Origin: a bacterium
Lineage (GTDB): Bacteria > Margulisbacteria > Marinamargulisbacteria > JABIPA01
Length of the DNA stretch: 64,000 bases
Direction: 5' to 3'
Assembly: GCA_018698675.1 (NCBI GenBank)
Contig: JABIPA010000009.1
Coordinates: forward strand, 1 to 64,000
Below the pieces are notes generated by a model, which had not been told where the DNA came from, did no database searches, and saw only the letters and a program-made list of their open reading frames with translations. How positions within the stretch are numbered: the first letter of the stretch is position 1; each line of letters opens with the position of its first letter. The position numbers and the translations under genes are program-made. Positions 1 through 9,880 of this stretch are shown one piece after another.

Positions 1-1182
1 GTCGGTTTTGGTTGAATTATGAAATATTGATCGATAATTTCCAGTATCAATAAAGGGTTTGGTTATGGCTCCATATACATCCGTTTGAAACAAATCATTT
101 AAATTAACTCGGTCTCGTTTTGTATAATGAATAAAAAATTGAGGATTTTCTGTTGAATCAATCAGAACTACCTTGCGTGTTTCTCGATGCACCTGAAATT
201 CTTTGTGGATTGTATAAAGCGCATTGTACAATGCAACTTTGTTTGGAAAATAAACGTCGGATTTAGGCGTGTTTTCCTCTTCATAGTTAATTTTTTTCAA
301 AGCTTTTCGAACAATGTATCCGTGGTGTTGGAGGCTAGGTATATCTTCCGAAATGGGGGCTTTTGTGAATGTGAGTATATCTCTTAATATTTCTACAATT
401 GAATCGTGGTCATCTCTTTCAAATGCGTTATACGTCACAAAGCCGGTATCCTCCGAATTAGGATCGTTAAAAAAAAGGTCGGAACTACCTTTGTTAATAT
501 CGGGGTACCCATTCATGATTTCTAAAAATGAATCGTGGACTGCTTCAATGGCGTTATAGTCGTTTAGAAGAGGGGCATCGGTACATTTAAGAATGTCTAT
601 CGTACAAAATAAAAAATGAGTTTTAAATTTATTTTCTAAATAATGGAATGCATTTACCAGTGCTAGTGAATTTCGTTTAAAATTGGGTCCTCTATTTTCT
701 GTAAAATTCTCGGTTCCAATTTCATTAATAGCGTCGTTAATTAGCTGTGAAACAAATTTAACACGATTAAGATTATCTGCATCGAGCTCGTCATTGAGAT
801 GAAGATCCTTATATATCGTGTCGATAACTACTGACAAACTTTCCGAATGGTATGCATTAAATTGGCGAGTATCGTCCAAAATACTATAAATTGCGTTTTT
901 GACAGATACGAGTGTAGGAAACGTTGGGTCTATAGTCATGAAATTTGCCTCAGAACATCTATGGGGTTCAATAAGTGGCGTCATTTTAAGTATCGACGTT
1001 AATTGAATCTGTGGATTTATTGGTCTACTAGGACTTTCTACTGCGTCTTGAACGTTTTGAGTTATTGGAGGACTTTGTGGCCGTCTAAATAGCGACGATC
1101 CAGATTCTTCTGCAACAGGAGGGGTTTGAAACCTAACTCTTAAAGATGTGGGCGCCCCACTTGTATAACTATTTGAAATCAC
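1..1182 (-). CDS. Hypothetical protein, partial (3' end runs off left edge)
   Basis: Reverse strand is open from a GTG at 1182 (VISNSYTSGAPTSLRVRFQTPPVAEESGSSLFRRPQSPP...) to position 1 with no stop; GGGAGG just upstream of the GTG. Absent from the ORF track because it has no stop in the window. Confidence 0.8.
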   Translation of the reverse strand, partial: MISNSYTSGAPTSLRVRFQTPPVAEESGSSLFRRPQSPPITQNVQDAVESPSRPINPQIQLTSILKMTPLIEPHRCSEANFMTIDPTFPTLVSVKNAIYSILDDTRQFNAYHSESLSVVIDTIYKDLHLNDELDADNLNRVKFVSQLINDAINEIGTENFTENRGPNFKRNSLALVNAFHYLENKFKTHFLFCTIDILKCTDAPLLNDYNAIEAVHDSFLEIMNGYPDINKGSSDLFFNDPNSEDTGFVTYNAFERDDHDSIVEILRDILTFTKAPISEDIPSLQHHGYIVRKALKKINYEEENTPKSDVYFPNKVALYNALYTIHKEFQVHRETRKVVLIDSTENPQFFIHYTKRDRVNLNDLFQTDVYGAITKPFIDTGNYRSIFHNSTKTD

Positions 1183-1441
1183 GAAAAATCCCTCCCACGA
1201 AACTATTTTCTCTTTTTACTATGTTATCGAGTCGTTTTTGAATAAATTTCGTTTTTTTTTACATCACTACCTGTAATTGTTTTAGCCGAATGCTATATTG
1301 TGTGATAACTCATAGAATTGTCCCCCCCCTATTTACGAATATTTTACGTTTAATCTTGATTTGTACTTTATTCGAATCAAAGACTTGTTTCTTCACACTC
1401 TTTTAAGAAACAACGAATTCAGGTATAAAATTTACATATTC

Positions 1442-3094
1442 ATGAAATCAAAAAAACTACTCAGTATACCTACGTCCGATATTCTAAAAAATACATCCAA
1501 TTCAAATTTAGAAAAAAAACGTAATCTGGAAGATCTCCTCCCTGAATTTTCCACGAACAAAAAACATAAACTAACTGACAATCAATTTTCAAAATTAAGT
1601 AAATTATTTTTTTATAACGAACATAAAAACTTTCACGACCACCTTATTATGGTCATATTTTCTTTTTGTTCAGTGTCAGATTTATTTTCTATAATCCAGT
1701 CAAATAAACAATTGCACACACTAGGAACAGACCCCTCCCTCGCGCCAAACTTCAACTTAAACTATGGCTCCATTCCAAAAGGGATCAACTTGCAAGCATG
1801 GGTAAGCAAAAACCCGATATTATATTGTCGAAAAGTAGGCATCACAAAAACATCTAAAGCTCTTGCATCCAAATATGACGTATCTGAAAAAACATTAACA
1901 GCTAATTATGGCCACATCCGACATCATGGAATGTTAGGGAATATATTCCCTTTTAAACATAATGGAATTGCTACTCTAACCGATGGTTCACTACATTCTT
2001 TATTTTTCACGACACAAGATAATCTATCCATTAAAAGAGCAGATGTATCATCCATAACTTCAACAAAAAACTCATATTGCATGCTTCTAAAGAATGGGAC
2101 CGTAGTTGAACGTGGGCCCCGACTACTAATAAACTCAGAGGAAATTAAGCATAAAAAAGCAATCGCTATTCATTCGACAGTGGATGCCTATTTTATAACA
2201 ATGAAAGACCTATCAATATATATTTTCGGCCCATCTTTAGCAAAACAAATGCCAAAATTGCCTGAAAATAAAAAAATAAAGTCGATACATGACATCTCTC
2301 ATTCCTACTCAGTCGTTTTAAATGACCAACGTATTTTATGTTGGAGCATGGACCTGCTACCTTCACCTGTTTGTCCACCAACGATTCCAAATGGATTGTC
2401 CATAACGTCCATTAAAACGACAGAATATGCATTCTGTTTACTCCTAAATAATGGGGCAATCCGACAATGGGGGCTCGAAGGGTCTAAGCATTTAAACGTC
2501 ACACTACCTGAAAATCGAATAGGAAAAACGCTTCATTCATCACGAACTTCTTTCTGCCTCGTTCTAGACAACGGGAAACCCTTAATATGGGGGAGTTCTT
2601 TGTTCAATGAAGGAGCCTTAACTATTCCTGAAAAAAGAAAAATTATTGACATCCAAACAACAAAACATGCTCTTTGCGCATTACTTGATAATAATCAAAT
2701 TCGAGTATCAGGAAGCGAACGATCTGGCGGTCTGCAGCCTGTTCAACTTCAGGAAGAAAAAGATTCTGTCATATCCATCCATTCTACACATGCTGCTTTC
2801 TGTGCGGTTCTTGAAGTAATAGAAGAGTCCGATGGTTTGACATCCACCTCGGAAAAATCTGAAATAGTTAAAAAAAACCAACTCTTATTTTGGGGTTCAA
2901 CTGGCTGGAATGAAGACATATCAGAATTCAGACTCTCAATCCCTAATAATTTATTTGTGATATCTGTACACGGCAACGATGATAAGTTTTTCTTCACCTT
3001 ATCAGATCAATCACTTGTTTACGTTGACTTTCAAAGTCAACAATTGTGCCAATTACCTTTACCTGAGGGAAAAAAATTAGAAATTTTAAGCTAA
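1442..3094 (+). CDS. F-box-like domain plus RCC1-like repeat protein
   Basis: Track ORF 1361..3094 (TTG start); ATG at 1442 is more likely (MKSKKLLSIPT...). N-terminal 'DHLIMVIFSFCSVSDLFSIIQSNKQLHTLGTDPSLAPNF' resembles an F-box; C-terminal WG-containing RCC1-like blades. Paralogous to 52683..54398 minus. Confidence 0.75.
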   Translation: MKSKKLLSIPTSDILKNTSNSNLEKKRNLEDLLPEFSTNKKHKLTDNQFSKLSKLFFYNEHKNFHDHLIMVIFSFCSVSDLFSIIQSNKQLHTLGTDPSLAPNFNLNYGSIPKGINLQAWVSKNPILYCRKVGITKTSKALASKYDVSEKTLTANYGHIRHHGMLGNIFPFKHNGIATLTDGSLHSLFFTTQDNLSIKRADVSSITSTKNSYCMLLKNGTVVERGPRLLINSEEIKHKKAIAIHSTVDAYFITMKDLSIYIFGPSLAKQMPKLPENKKIKSIHDISHSYSVVLNDQRILCWSMDLLPSPVCPPTIPNGLSITSIKTTEYAFCLLLNNGAIRQWGLEGSKHLNVTLPENRIGKTLHSSRTSFCLVLDNGKPLIWGSSLFNEGALTIPEKRKIIDIQTTKHALCALLDNNQIRVSGSERSGGLQPVQLQEEKDSVISIHSTHAAFCAVLEVIEESDGLTSTSEKSEIVKKNQLLFWGSTGWNEDISEFRLSIPNNLFVISVHGNDDKFFFTLSDQSLVYVDFQSQQLCQLPLPEGKKLEILS

Positions 3095-3110
3095 TTCAGG
3101 TTACTTTAGA

Positions 3111-3180
3111 TAGTGGTGCAAAAACTATCACATTGGAATATTCTCTCCAAATTCTCGTAAACATGGAATATTCTTCTATA
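3111..3180 (+). repeat. Partial diverged copy of the island-flanking repeat (inner ~70 bp)
   Basis: tagtggtgcaaaaactatcacattggaatattctctccaaattctcgtaaac aligns with 16548+ tagtgatgcaaaaactgttactttagaataatatccccagatattcataaat, and with the reverse complement of 4920-4985. Confidence 0.6.
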
Positions 3181-3346
3181 CGATTTGTTCTAAAAATAGG
3201 TTTGTAAATTAACTTTTATTTTGTGTGTTTTAGGGCTGCTTTTTATTTTTACTGTTTTTGTACTACTCCCCACATGCCGCTTCTTTCATGAATACTTTTC
3301 ACCATTCATGGGTATTTATAGTACGAATGAAAAAAGGAGGGTCGAC

Positions 3347-4680
3347 ATGATAGGTAGTGATAGACCAAGTATGAGGTCTGCTTCTTTTGCAAGAGGCGGA
3401 GGCGCTGTTGTGCGAAGAGAAGCTGGAGATGATCATTCCTATTTTCGATCGGTAGATACGGGATCTTCAGGGTCTTCGTCGGTCCACTCGAGGGATAGTT
3501 TGGAAGAAGGCGCTGGAGCCGTAGATAGGTCCGGTTTAGGTGTTGCTTCGAGAGTAGAATCTAAAGAACCCACATTTGTGAAGATGGTTGAAGATATTTT
3601 GGCTGAAATGTCTGAAGAAGTCGCTGCTATTGCATTTTTAATGAATGTTTCAGGAGGAAGTGTTGTTAAGTTAGTCGAAGAGCTACCAGATCCTTATTCA
3701 TGCCCGCCGATGTTTCCCTTTCCTGACAGTGGAACGGGGGCTGGTTATAGAGATGGGGAAGGTGCTGTTGCAAGAGGTGGTGCAGGCGGTCCCGCTGTAG
3801 GTGAAGTAATGAGGGGGCCGGAGGTTTAGTCCCTACATTTTCCTGTATAGATGATGGAGGAATCGATGATGAAACAAGTGTAATTACCTTCACGACCTTA
3901 GACGCATCTAAACCTGGAGTTCGTGCTGCTTATTTAAAACATGTTCAAAATATTGTCGATGCATTTTTACCAATGTCGGATGAATTAAAAGCAATCTATG
4001 ACACTGCAATTACGTTGGTTGAGAGAGACTTAAAAACTAGGATAGATGAATATTCGCGAGGCCCTTCTAAAAAAGGTGTTTTGGAAGGACACGGGACGTT
4101 GTCTGATGAGACAAAATGTTTGATTCGGCAAATTGCCGTTATGGAAAAAGGGAGTAATTTTCGCCATAACCCCGTTTTAAGGAGGTCTTTGTATGATGCC
4201 AGAGAAAATTTGATGGGAAGGCCTACATATAAGGGCTTGTTTGATGCAATGACAGAAAAAAGTTCTAAAAAGGGTGGTTTTTCTAAAGCATTAGATCCCG
4301 AAACCGCGATATCTGCTAGAAATTTAAACTTAACTATTCGAGGTGGACGAGGCACAAGTGAACGGCATGAATACAATCATAAGTTAAAAGCAGGAAATAG
4401 GAGAAACTTGTTTCGAATCTTGTATAAACAAGTAATTGCAGAAGAAAATAAAGTACATCGAGCACCAAGAACGCCTACGACGGATAGGGTGCCAAAGCAT
4501 GCGTCGATGGGGGGTTCTTCTGTGGGAGGTTCTGGTGCTTCAATGTTTAGGCGTAGAATGTCTTTCATTGATGTATCAAAATTGCCTTCAGCAGGAGACT
4601 CTTCAGAACGTGACTCTGGAATGGACAGGCCTAGAAGAGTGGTGGATGATGCAAGTAGAAAACGAGCTCGAGATGAGTAA
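3347..4680 (+). pseudogene. Hypothetical Ser/Gly/Arg-rich protein, apparently one gene split by a frameshift (track ORFs 3221..3829 and 3973..4680)
   Basis: AAAAAGGAGG SD before ATG 3347; first frame ends TAG 3827-3829. The frame of the second ORF is open back past 3817 (GGLVPTFSCIDDGGIDDETSVITFTTLDASKPGVRAAYLKHVQNIVDAFLPM...). Junction is at GGGGG 3813-3817. Confidence 0.6.
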
Positions 4681-4756
4681 GTTTCTTGAAATGAGGTAGT
4701 TGTGTAAAAACATTGTAAATAAAAATAGTCCTAAAAAACCAACAATCCATTAAATT

Positions 4757-4991
4757 AAAAAGTTATTTTTCAAGTAGAATATATTGGAAAAATGGATCCA
4801 GTAATCTCAAAGAGAGGGTGTATAAAATCGCGTAACGATTGTGCATTTTTTTTTACTGTAAAAAGTCACATGTCCTTTTTGAACCATGTGTGTAGATGAG
4901 GTTTCCGTCTTAGCCTCATAGAAGAAGCTCCCTTATTTATGAATATTTGGAGAAATTATTCTAATGAGACAGTTTTTTACCACTACCTGAA
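4757..4991 (+). repeat. Left inverted repeat of the metal-resistance island
   Basis: Aligns almost end to end with the reverse complement of 16541-16775, e.g. gtataaaatcgcgtaacgattgt is identical in both copies. Confidence 0.9.
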
Positions 4992-5034
4992 TCTCTTCTA
5001 TCAGTTTCCAATTAATGATAATATAAATTTTAAT

Positions 5035-5466
5035 ATGAAAAAATTATTACTATCGTTTGTAATCGCTGGAATTTTTTCAGCCTCACTATTTGGGACCACT
5101 TCAATCTCTTGTAAAAGCTGTATCTCAGGTCATTCTGAATCTTCTTCTTCATGCCATACCAAAGCATCAAATACTAAGATTATGGATTGTCATACTCAAT
5201 CATCAGGATCGGATTCATGCGACATGAACGATTCTGGGGAGCCTGATTGCCAACTTTGTAACGTAAATAATTATAATCCTTCTAAAAAAGAATCAGTGAC
5301 TAGCATAATATTGAAAAAACAAACAATTGATCACCTTAATCTGCAGGAATATGATTTTTCCAATCAAATCCCCCCGCCTTCATTGATAGTCATCCAACCT
5401 ATTTCTGAGCCTTCTGTCACTTCTAGCCATCTAACTTTTTTATCCTCTATTCGTCTAATTATTTAA
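5035..5466 (+). CDS. Secreted Cys/His/Ser-rich small protein, putative metal binding
   Basis: ATG at 5035 inside track ORF 4939..5466; signal peptide MKKLLLSFVIAGIFSASLFG followed by CKSCISGHSESSSSCHTK...MDCHTQ...SCDMNDSGEPDCQLC. Confidence 0.6.
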   Translation: MKKLLLSFVIAGIFSASLFGTTSISCKSCISGHSESSSSCHTKASNTKIMDCHTQSSGSDSCDMNDSGEPDCQLCNVNNYNPSKKESVTSIILKKQTIDHLNLQEYDFSNQIPPPSLIVIQPISEPSVTSSHLTFLSSIRLII

Positions 5467-5566
5467 ACCACCTTTTAATTTAATAATGCACTTAAGGGTT
5501 TCTAGAACTTAGGACCCACTGTGTCGATCAATTTTGGATAATCTAATCCTGAAAAAAAGGTAGTCT

Positions 5567-6802
5567 ATGAAAAAAATAAAACTCTCGATCTGCATATTGA
5601 TAGTCGGAAACGCGTTGTTGGCTGCTCCAGCGTCAATCAACTCGGTAAATGACGCAGTAAAATATGGCGTGGCCAATAACCCTATGATTAAAGCACAAAG
5701 TCAGGTTTTAAACGCGAAAAAGAACCTCCCTAAAAAAATGGGTAGCTTATCGGATCCTAAAATCGGTTTTCGATTAAACGGAACGCCCGCAAAAAACTCA
5801 AATTATTCGTTTGATCAAAGAAGGATTTTCATTAACCAATCATTTCCTTTTCTAGGTAAGTTGGCTCGTAAAAATGAGTTGGGAAACAAAGAAGTATCCA
5901 TCTCGGAACTAGATTTTGAAATGGCAAAAAATGAAGTTTCTCTTTCTATTCAATCATTGTATTACAACCTGGTCCTAAATAAGGAACTAGTTAAAATTAC
6001 AGAAAAAAACAATAAAATTTTTGAAAATATTGTCAATATTGCAGACATCAAATATCGGTCTGGAAAAACACTTCAAGCAAACGTTCTAAAGGCACGTGTA
6101 TCTAAAGGGAAAATAGAAGAAAAACTATTGAATCTAGCCCATCAAGAAGTGAAGATAACGGAAGAACTAAAAAAATGGTTAGGAGGTTTAGACAATGACT
6201 TAATTTCAATAGCGTTCGTTTACCCCAAACCTATTGAAACTACATTTTCTGCAGCAATGCCATCTGTAATATTTAAAACTCTAATGGTCCAAAAAGCAAT
6301 TACGATAAAAAACCGGGCGGACCAAATCCTGCGTGTCGAAAACGATCGATACCTTCCCAATTTTTCAGCTCAAGTAGAGTCTTGGAACAATTCAGGCATG
6401 GAACATCAATATAGTGGACAAATTGCAATGACGGTTCCTTGGTTTAACGAAAAAAACAGCTCAACGATAAAAGAAGCAACGTCGTTAAAAAATGCTAAAG
6501 GCAATCAATTAGTGGATACCCAAAACAACGTCAAACGGTTGCTTGTCACATTATTATCCGACTTAAAAACAACCAAAGAGACCATTAAGCTCTATGATGA
6601 AATAATTTTAAAAAATGCAGCCCTTAGTTTAAGTAGCTTTCAAAAAGCCTTCGAAGTCGATAAGGCATCTTTTCTAGACTATTTCGAATCTGAAAAGACA
6701 TTGTTTTCTCTTGAAATGGATTACGCGAAACTAGTAAATCGTACCTATATATTGCAAGCAAAAATAACATCCCTATTTAAAAAAGGAGTTGAAACAGAAT
6801 GA
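5567..6802 (+). CDS. cusC: TolC/CusC-like outer-membrane efflux protein
   Basis: 411 aa with signal peptide and outer membrane efflux protein pattern; first of an operon with CusB- and CusA-like genes. Confidence 0.7.
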   Translation: MKKIKLSICILIVGNALLAAPASINSVNDAVKYGVANNPMIKAQSQVLNAKKNLPKKMGSLSDPKIGFRLNGTPAKNSNYSFDQRRIFINQSFPFLGKLARKNELGNKEVSISELDFEMAKNEVSLSIQSLYYNLVLNKELVKITEKNNKIFENIVNIADIKYRSGKTLQANVLKARVSKGKIEEKLLNLAHQEVKITEELKKWLGGLDNDLISIAFVYPKPIETTFSAAMPSVIFKTLMVQKAITIKNRADQILRVENDRYLPNFSAQVESWNNSGMEHQYSGQIAMTVPWFNEKNSSTIKEATSLKNAKGNQLVDTQNNVKRLLVTLLSDLKTTKETIKLYDEIILKNAALSLSSFQKAFEVDKASFLDYFESEKTLFSLEMDYAKLVNRTYILQAKITSLFKKGVETE

Positions 6803-8328
6803 TGATTCAAACGAATAAGAGCACCTGGGTTTTATTAACACTATTACTTGTTATTTCGATTTTTATTGGAAAAAGTATTGGAAACTATTTTTTTAAGTCT
6901 CCGGTAGTTACACCTTCAACTGTTTCTTCAAATCAAACGTGGACATGTTCAATGCATCCACAAATTAGAAAAAATAAAGAAGGGAAGTGTCCAATATGTT
7001 CTATGAATTTAATACCTGTTCAATATGAACCTACCTCTAAAAAGGAAAACAAAATTAAATATTGGCAGGCGCCGATGGACCCAACGTACAAGAGAAATAA
7101 ACCAGGAAAATCTCCAATGGGAATGGATTTGGTTCCAGTATTTGAGGAAGTCGACGAAAATGAGTTATCTATGACGTCCATCAAGTTGTCGAAAAAAGCG
7201 GAAAAACTAGCCGAAATTCAGGTAACTTTTGTTAGTCGCGACTATGCTACAGAAACGCTATCTTTATCAGGAAAACTATTAGTCGACGAAACACGGACCA
7301 AAACGATTAGCGCCTGGTTTCCCGGAAGAATTGAAAACTTATTTATTGATTATACGGGGATAAGTGTAAATGAAAACGACCATATGGCGGTGATTTATAG
7401 TCCGGACCTACTTGTCGCTCAAAAAGAGCTTTTAGAAGCAAAGAGATCTCAATCAAACACGTTAATTGATTCAACTCGTGAAAAATTAAGGTTATGGGGA
7501 TTGTCGTCTTCCCAAATTAAATCTATCGAAGAAACAGGTAAAGTGTCTGATCAATTAACGATCAACGCTCCGATTGGCGGTACTGTCCTTAAGAAATATG
7601 TATCTGAAGGTGACTACGTAAAAACGGGGTCTAAAATTTATCAAATGGCTGATTTATCCAGACTATGGCTGTTAGCCGAAGTTTACGAATCAAATGTTGG
7701 AAAAGTTCAATATGGTCAAAAGCTCACGTTTACAACAGATACCTACCCAGGAAAAATTTTTAAAGGAATCGTTACTTTTGTTGATCCCGTTGTAGATCCA
7801 ATTACACGAATTGTAAGGGTAAGAGCTGTTGTTGATAACAAAAATCATAAGCTTAAGCCAGAAATGCTAACCCGCGTTAATATCCAAATCAAAATGGGTG
7901 TCAATGGAGTTATTAGTCCAAGTGAGATTAAAGACCTATGGGTAGGTCCGATGCATCATGAAGAAGTTTCGAATGTTCCTGGCAATTGCTCAATTTGTGG
8001 AATGAAGCTTAAAAAAGCGTCTGAATTAGGACTGGCAACACTTTCTCACGATAAGAAACCATTGCTCATTCCTGAAACAGCTCCTCTAATTACTGGTAAA
8101 CGAGCCTTAGTTTACCTCAAAACCGATTCGGCAGGAATTTATGAAGGTCGAGAAATAATGTTGGGGCATAAAGTTGGGAATCAATACATTGTTCATCATG
8201 GTTTAAAAGAAGGAGATTTAGTCGTGAGTAAAGGGAATTTTAAAATTGATTCAGCCATGCAAATTATGGCGAAACCTAGCATGATGCAGAGTAAAAAAGG
8301 GACCCCTATAAAGGGACATAATCATTAA
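6799..8328 (+). CDS. cusB: CusB-like RND membrane-fusion protein with heavy-metal-binding motifs
   Basis: WTCSMHPQIRKNKEGKCPICSMNLIPV and YWQAPMDPTYKRNKPGKSPMGMDLVPV N-terminal motifs; HlyD-like core; overlaps the upstream gene by ATGA. Confidence 0.85.
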   Translation: MMIQTNKSTWVLLTLLLVISIFIGKSIGNYFFKSPVVTPSTVSSNQTWTCSMHPQIRKNKEGKCPICSMNLIPVQYEPTSKKENKIKYWQAPMDPTYKRNKPGKSPMGMDLVPVFEEVDENELSMTSIKLSKKAEKLAEIQVTFVSRDYATETLSLSGKLLVDETRTKTISAWFPGRIENLFIDYTGISVNENDHMAVIYSPDLLVAQKELLEAKRSQSNTLIDSTREKLRLWGLSSSQIKSIEETGKVSDQLTINAPIGGTVLKKYVSEGDYVKTGSKIYQMADLSRLWLLAEVYESNVGKVQYGQKLTFTTDTYPGKIFKGIVTFVDPVVDPITRIVRVRAVVDNKNHKLKPEMLTRVNIQIKMGVNGVISPSEIKDLWVGPMHHEEVSNVPGNCSICGMKLKKASELGLATLSHDKKPLLIPETAPLITGKRALVYLKTDSAGIYEGREIMLGHKVGNQYIVHHGLKEGDLVVSKGNFKIDSAMQIMAKPSMMQSKKGTPIKGHNH

Positions 8329-8349
8329 ATTAAATAGGAGAAAAATAAG

Positions 8350-9003
8350 ATGAACAAAAAACTATTAGGTAGTATTGTTGTAATTATAGGACTTGGAGCT
8401 GGAAGTTTATGGTCATACCAATTGAACAATAAACTCCCAAAAACGGACCATACCCATCATCATATGAATTCGGAAATGGACCATTCTAACCACGAATCTC
8501 AGCAACAAATGAATTCGTCAAATATGAACAAAACAGTTATGACAACAATGGTTCTTCCAGAACAATCAAGGATGCAATTAGATAAATCAATTTTAGTCTA
8601 TTTTAAAATTCAAAAAGCATTAAGCAAAGATGATTTGTCCAGTGCAATAGAGAATTCGAATAAAATAGACTCTATTTTAATGGCAAAAGACGACCCTAAT
8701 TTAACTGGCCATACGAAAACAACATGGGAAAAAGACAAAACGTCTATTTCTAATACACTAAAATCCATTCGAATCTCAAAAAATATATCAGAAGCCAGGG
8801 TATCTTTTGAAAAATTATCATTGAATATAGAATTATTTATCCTCCATTTTGGAGGGCCAAAAGAACAACACGTAACGAAGTATCATTGCCCAATGGTTGA
8901 TAATAACCGAGGGGCTTCATGGCTTCAAAATTCAGAAGGCACACAAAACCCTTATTACGGATCTCAGATGTTTCGATGTGGGGGAAAGGTAAAAGAATTA
9001 TAA
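8350..9003 (+). CDS. DUF3347-like putative metal-binding periplasmic protein
   Basis: C-terminal 'HVTKYHCPMVDNNRGASWLQNSEGTQNPYYGSQMFRCG' is typical of DUF3347 domains; His/Met-rich N-terminus after a signal anchor. Confidence 0.7.
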   Translation: MNKKLLGSIVVIIGLGAGSLWSYQLNNKLPKTDHTHHHMNSEMDHSNHESQQQMNSSNMNKTVMTTMVLPEQSRMQLDKSILVYFKIQKALSKDDLSSAIENSNKIDSILMAKDDPNLTGHTKTTWEKDKTSISNTLKSIRISKNISEARVSFEKLSLNIELFILHFGGPKEQHVTKYHCPMVDNNRGASWLQNSEGTQNPYYGSQMFRCGGKVKEL

Positions 9004-9497
9004 TGCCAAATATTCATCCAATAGTAATTCACTTTCCAATAGCGTTTTTAATAGCCGCTTTTATTTGTGAGTTGATAGGTCATTTTTTAAATCAAAATTA
9101 CTTTAAAAAGACTGCAAAATGGACATTGTTAATAGGTACCATCGGATTGGGAGTCGCTGCTTTCACAGGATGGTGGGGACATAAAACGGTATCCCATTCT
9201 GAATCTTCATACGCCTTGATTGAACAGCATCAAAAACTCGGGTTTATTACATTGGGACTATTTACTTTTCTTGTCCTTCTGCAATTTGTTGCTTTACCTA
9301 AAGTAGAAAAAAAAAGAAAAATAATATTATTCATCATGTTTATAAACATAGTTGGTTTAGGACTAATGACTTGGGGGGCTCATTTAGGTGGGCGATTAGT
9401 ATATGAAATGGGTGTGGGAGTTCAATCTGTTGATCATAGTAACTCAATAGAAACTCCTCAGATTGATGACGAATTTGAAAAGTTATTATCAGAATAA
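9003..9497 (+). CDS. DUF2231-like multi-pass membrane protein
   Basis: ATG at 9003 overlaps upstream stop (TAATG); MPNIHPIVIHFPIAFLIAAFICELIGHF...; track ORF begins upstream at 8919. Confidence 0.7.
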   Translation: MPNIHPIVIHFPIAFLIAAFICELIGHFLNQNYFKKTAKWTLLIGTIGLGVAAFTGWWGHKTVSHSESSYALIEQHQKLGFITLGLFTFLVLLQFVALPKVEKKRKIILFIMFINIVGLGLMTWGAHLGGRLVYEMGVGVQSVDHSNSIETPQIDDEFEKLLSE

Positions 9498-9520
9498 AAA
9501 AATATCAAGGAGAAATAAAA

Positions 9521-9862
9521 ATGAACAACTTAAAAATAAATGGATTAATTCTAGCTCTACTACTACTTATAGGAGGGTCTTCTATTTGGGCCCACTCTGA
9601 TGCGCCGCATGATCAACCTCCTAAATTAGTTAAAGTAGATATCAGAGAAACATTAAAAAATAAAACGATTCCCGAAATGTGGATATATATTGACGAAACA
9701 ATCAAAGATTTAGCCTTAGCTATGAAAAAAAATAATGGGTCAAAAAAATCAAAAAAAGAATTAGTTAGACTGAAAAAAGCGTTGGATATATTGAAAGAAA
9801 CACAAATATCCCATCACAAAAAAATGAATAAACCCCACGATGAACATAAAGGACACCATTAA
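9521..9862 (+). CDS. Small secreted His-rich protein
   Basis: Signal peptide MNNLKINGLILALLLLIGGSSIWA; C-terminal HHKKMNKPHDEHKGHH; AAGGAG SD. Confidence 0.6.
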   Translation: MNNLKINGLILALLLLIGGSSIWAHSDAPHDQPPKLVKVDIRETLKNKTIPEMWIYIDETIKDLALAMKKNNGSKKSKKELVRLKKALDILKETQISHHKKMNKPHDEHKGHH

Positions 9863-9880
9863 CTATAAAGGAGCATAGAT

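Noticed and set aside
187-559. Plus-strand ORFs 187..387 and 314..559
   Set aside because: Shadow ORFs opposite the minus-strand partial CDS 1-1182, which has an SD and a long open frame.
3666-4568. Minus-strand ORFs 3666..3893, 3996..4376, 4377..4568 and + ORF 4436..4699
   Set aside because: Antisense or alternate-frame shadows of the better supported 3347-4680 coding region.
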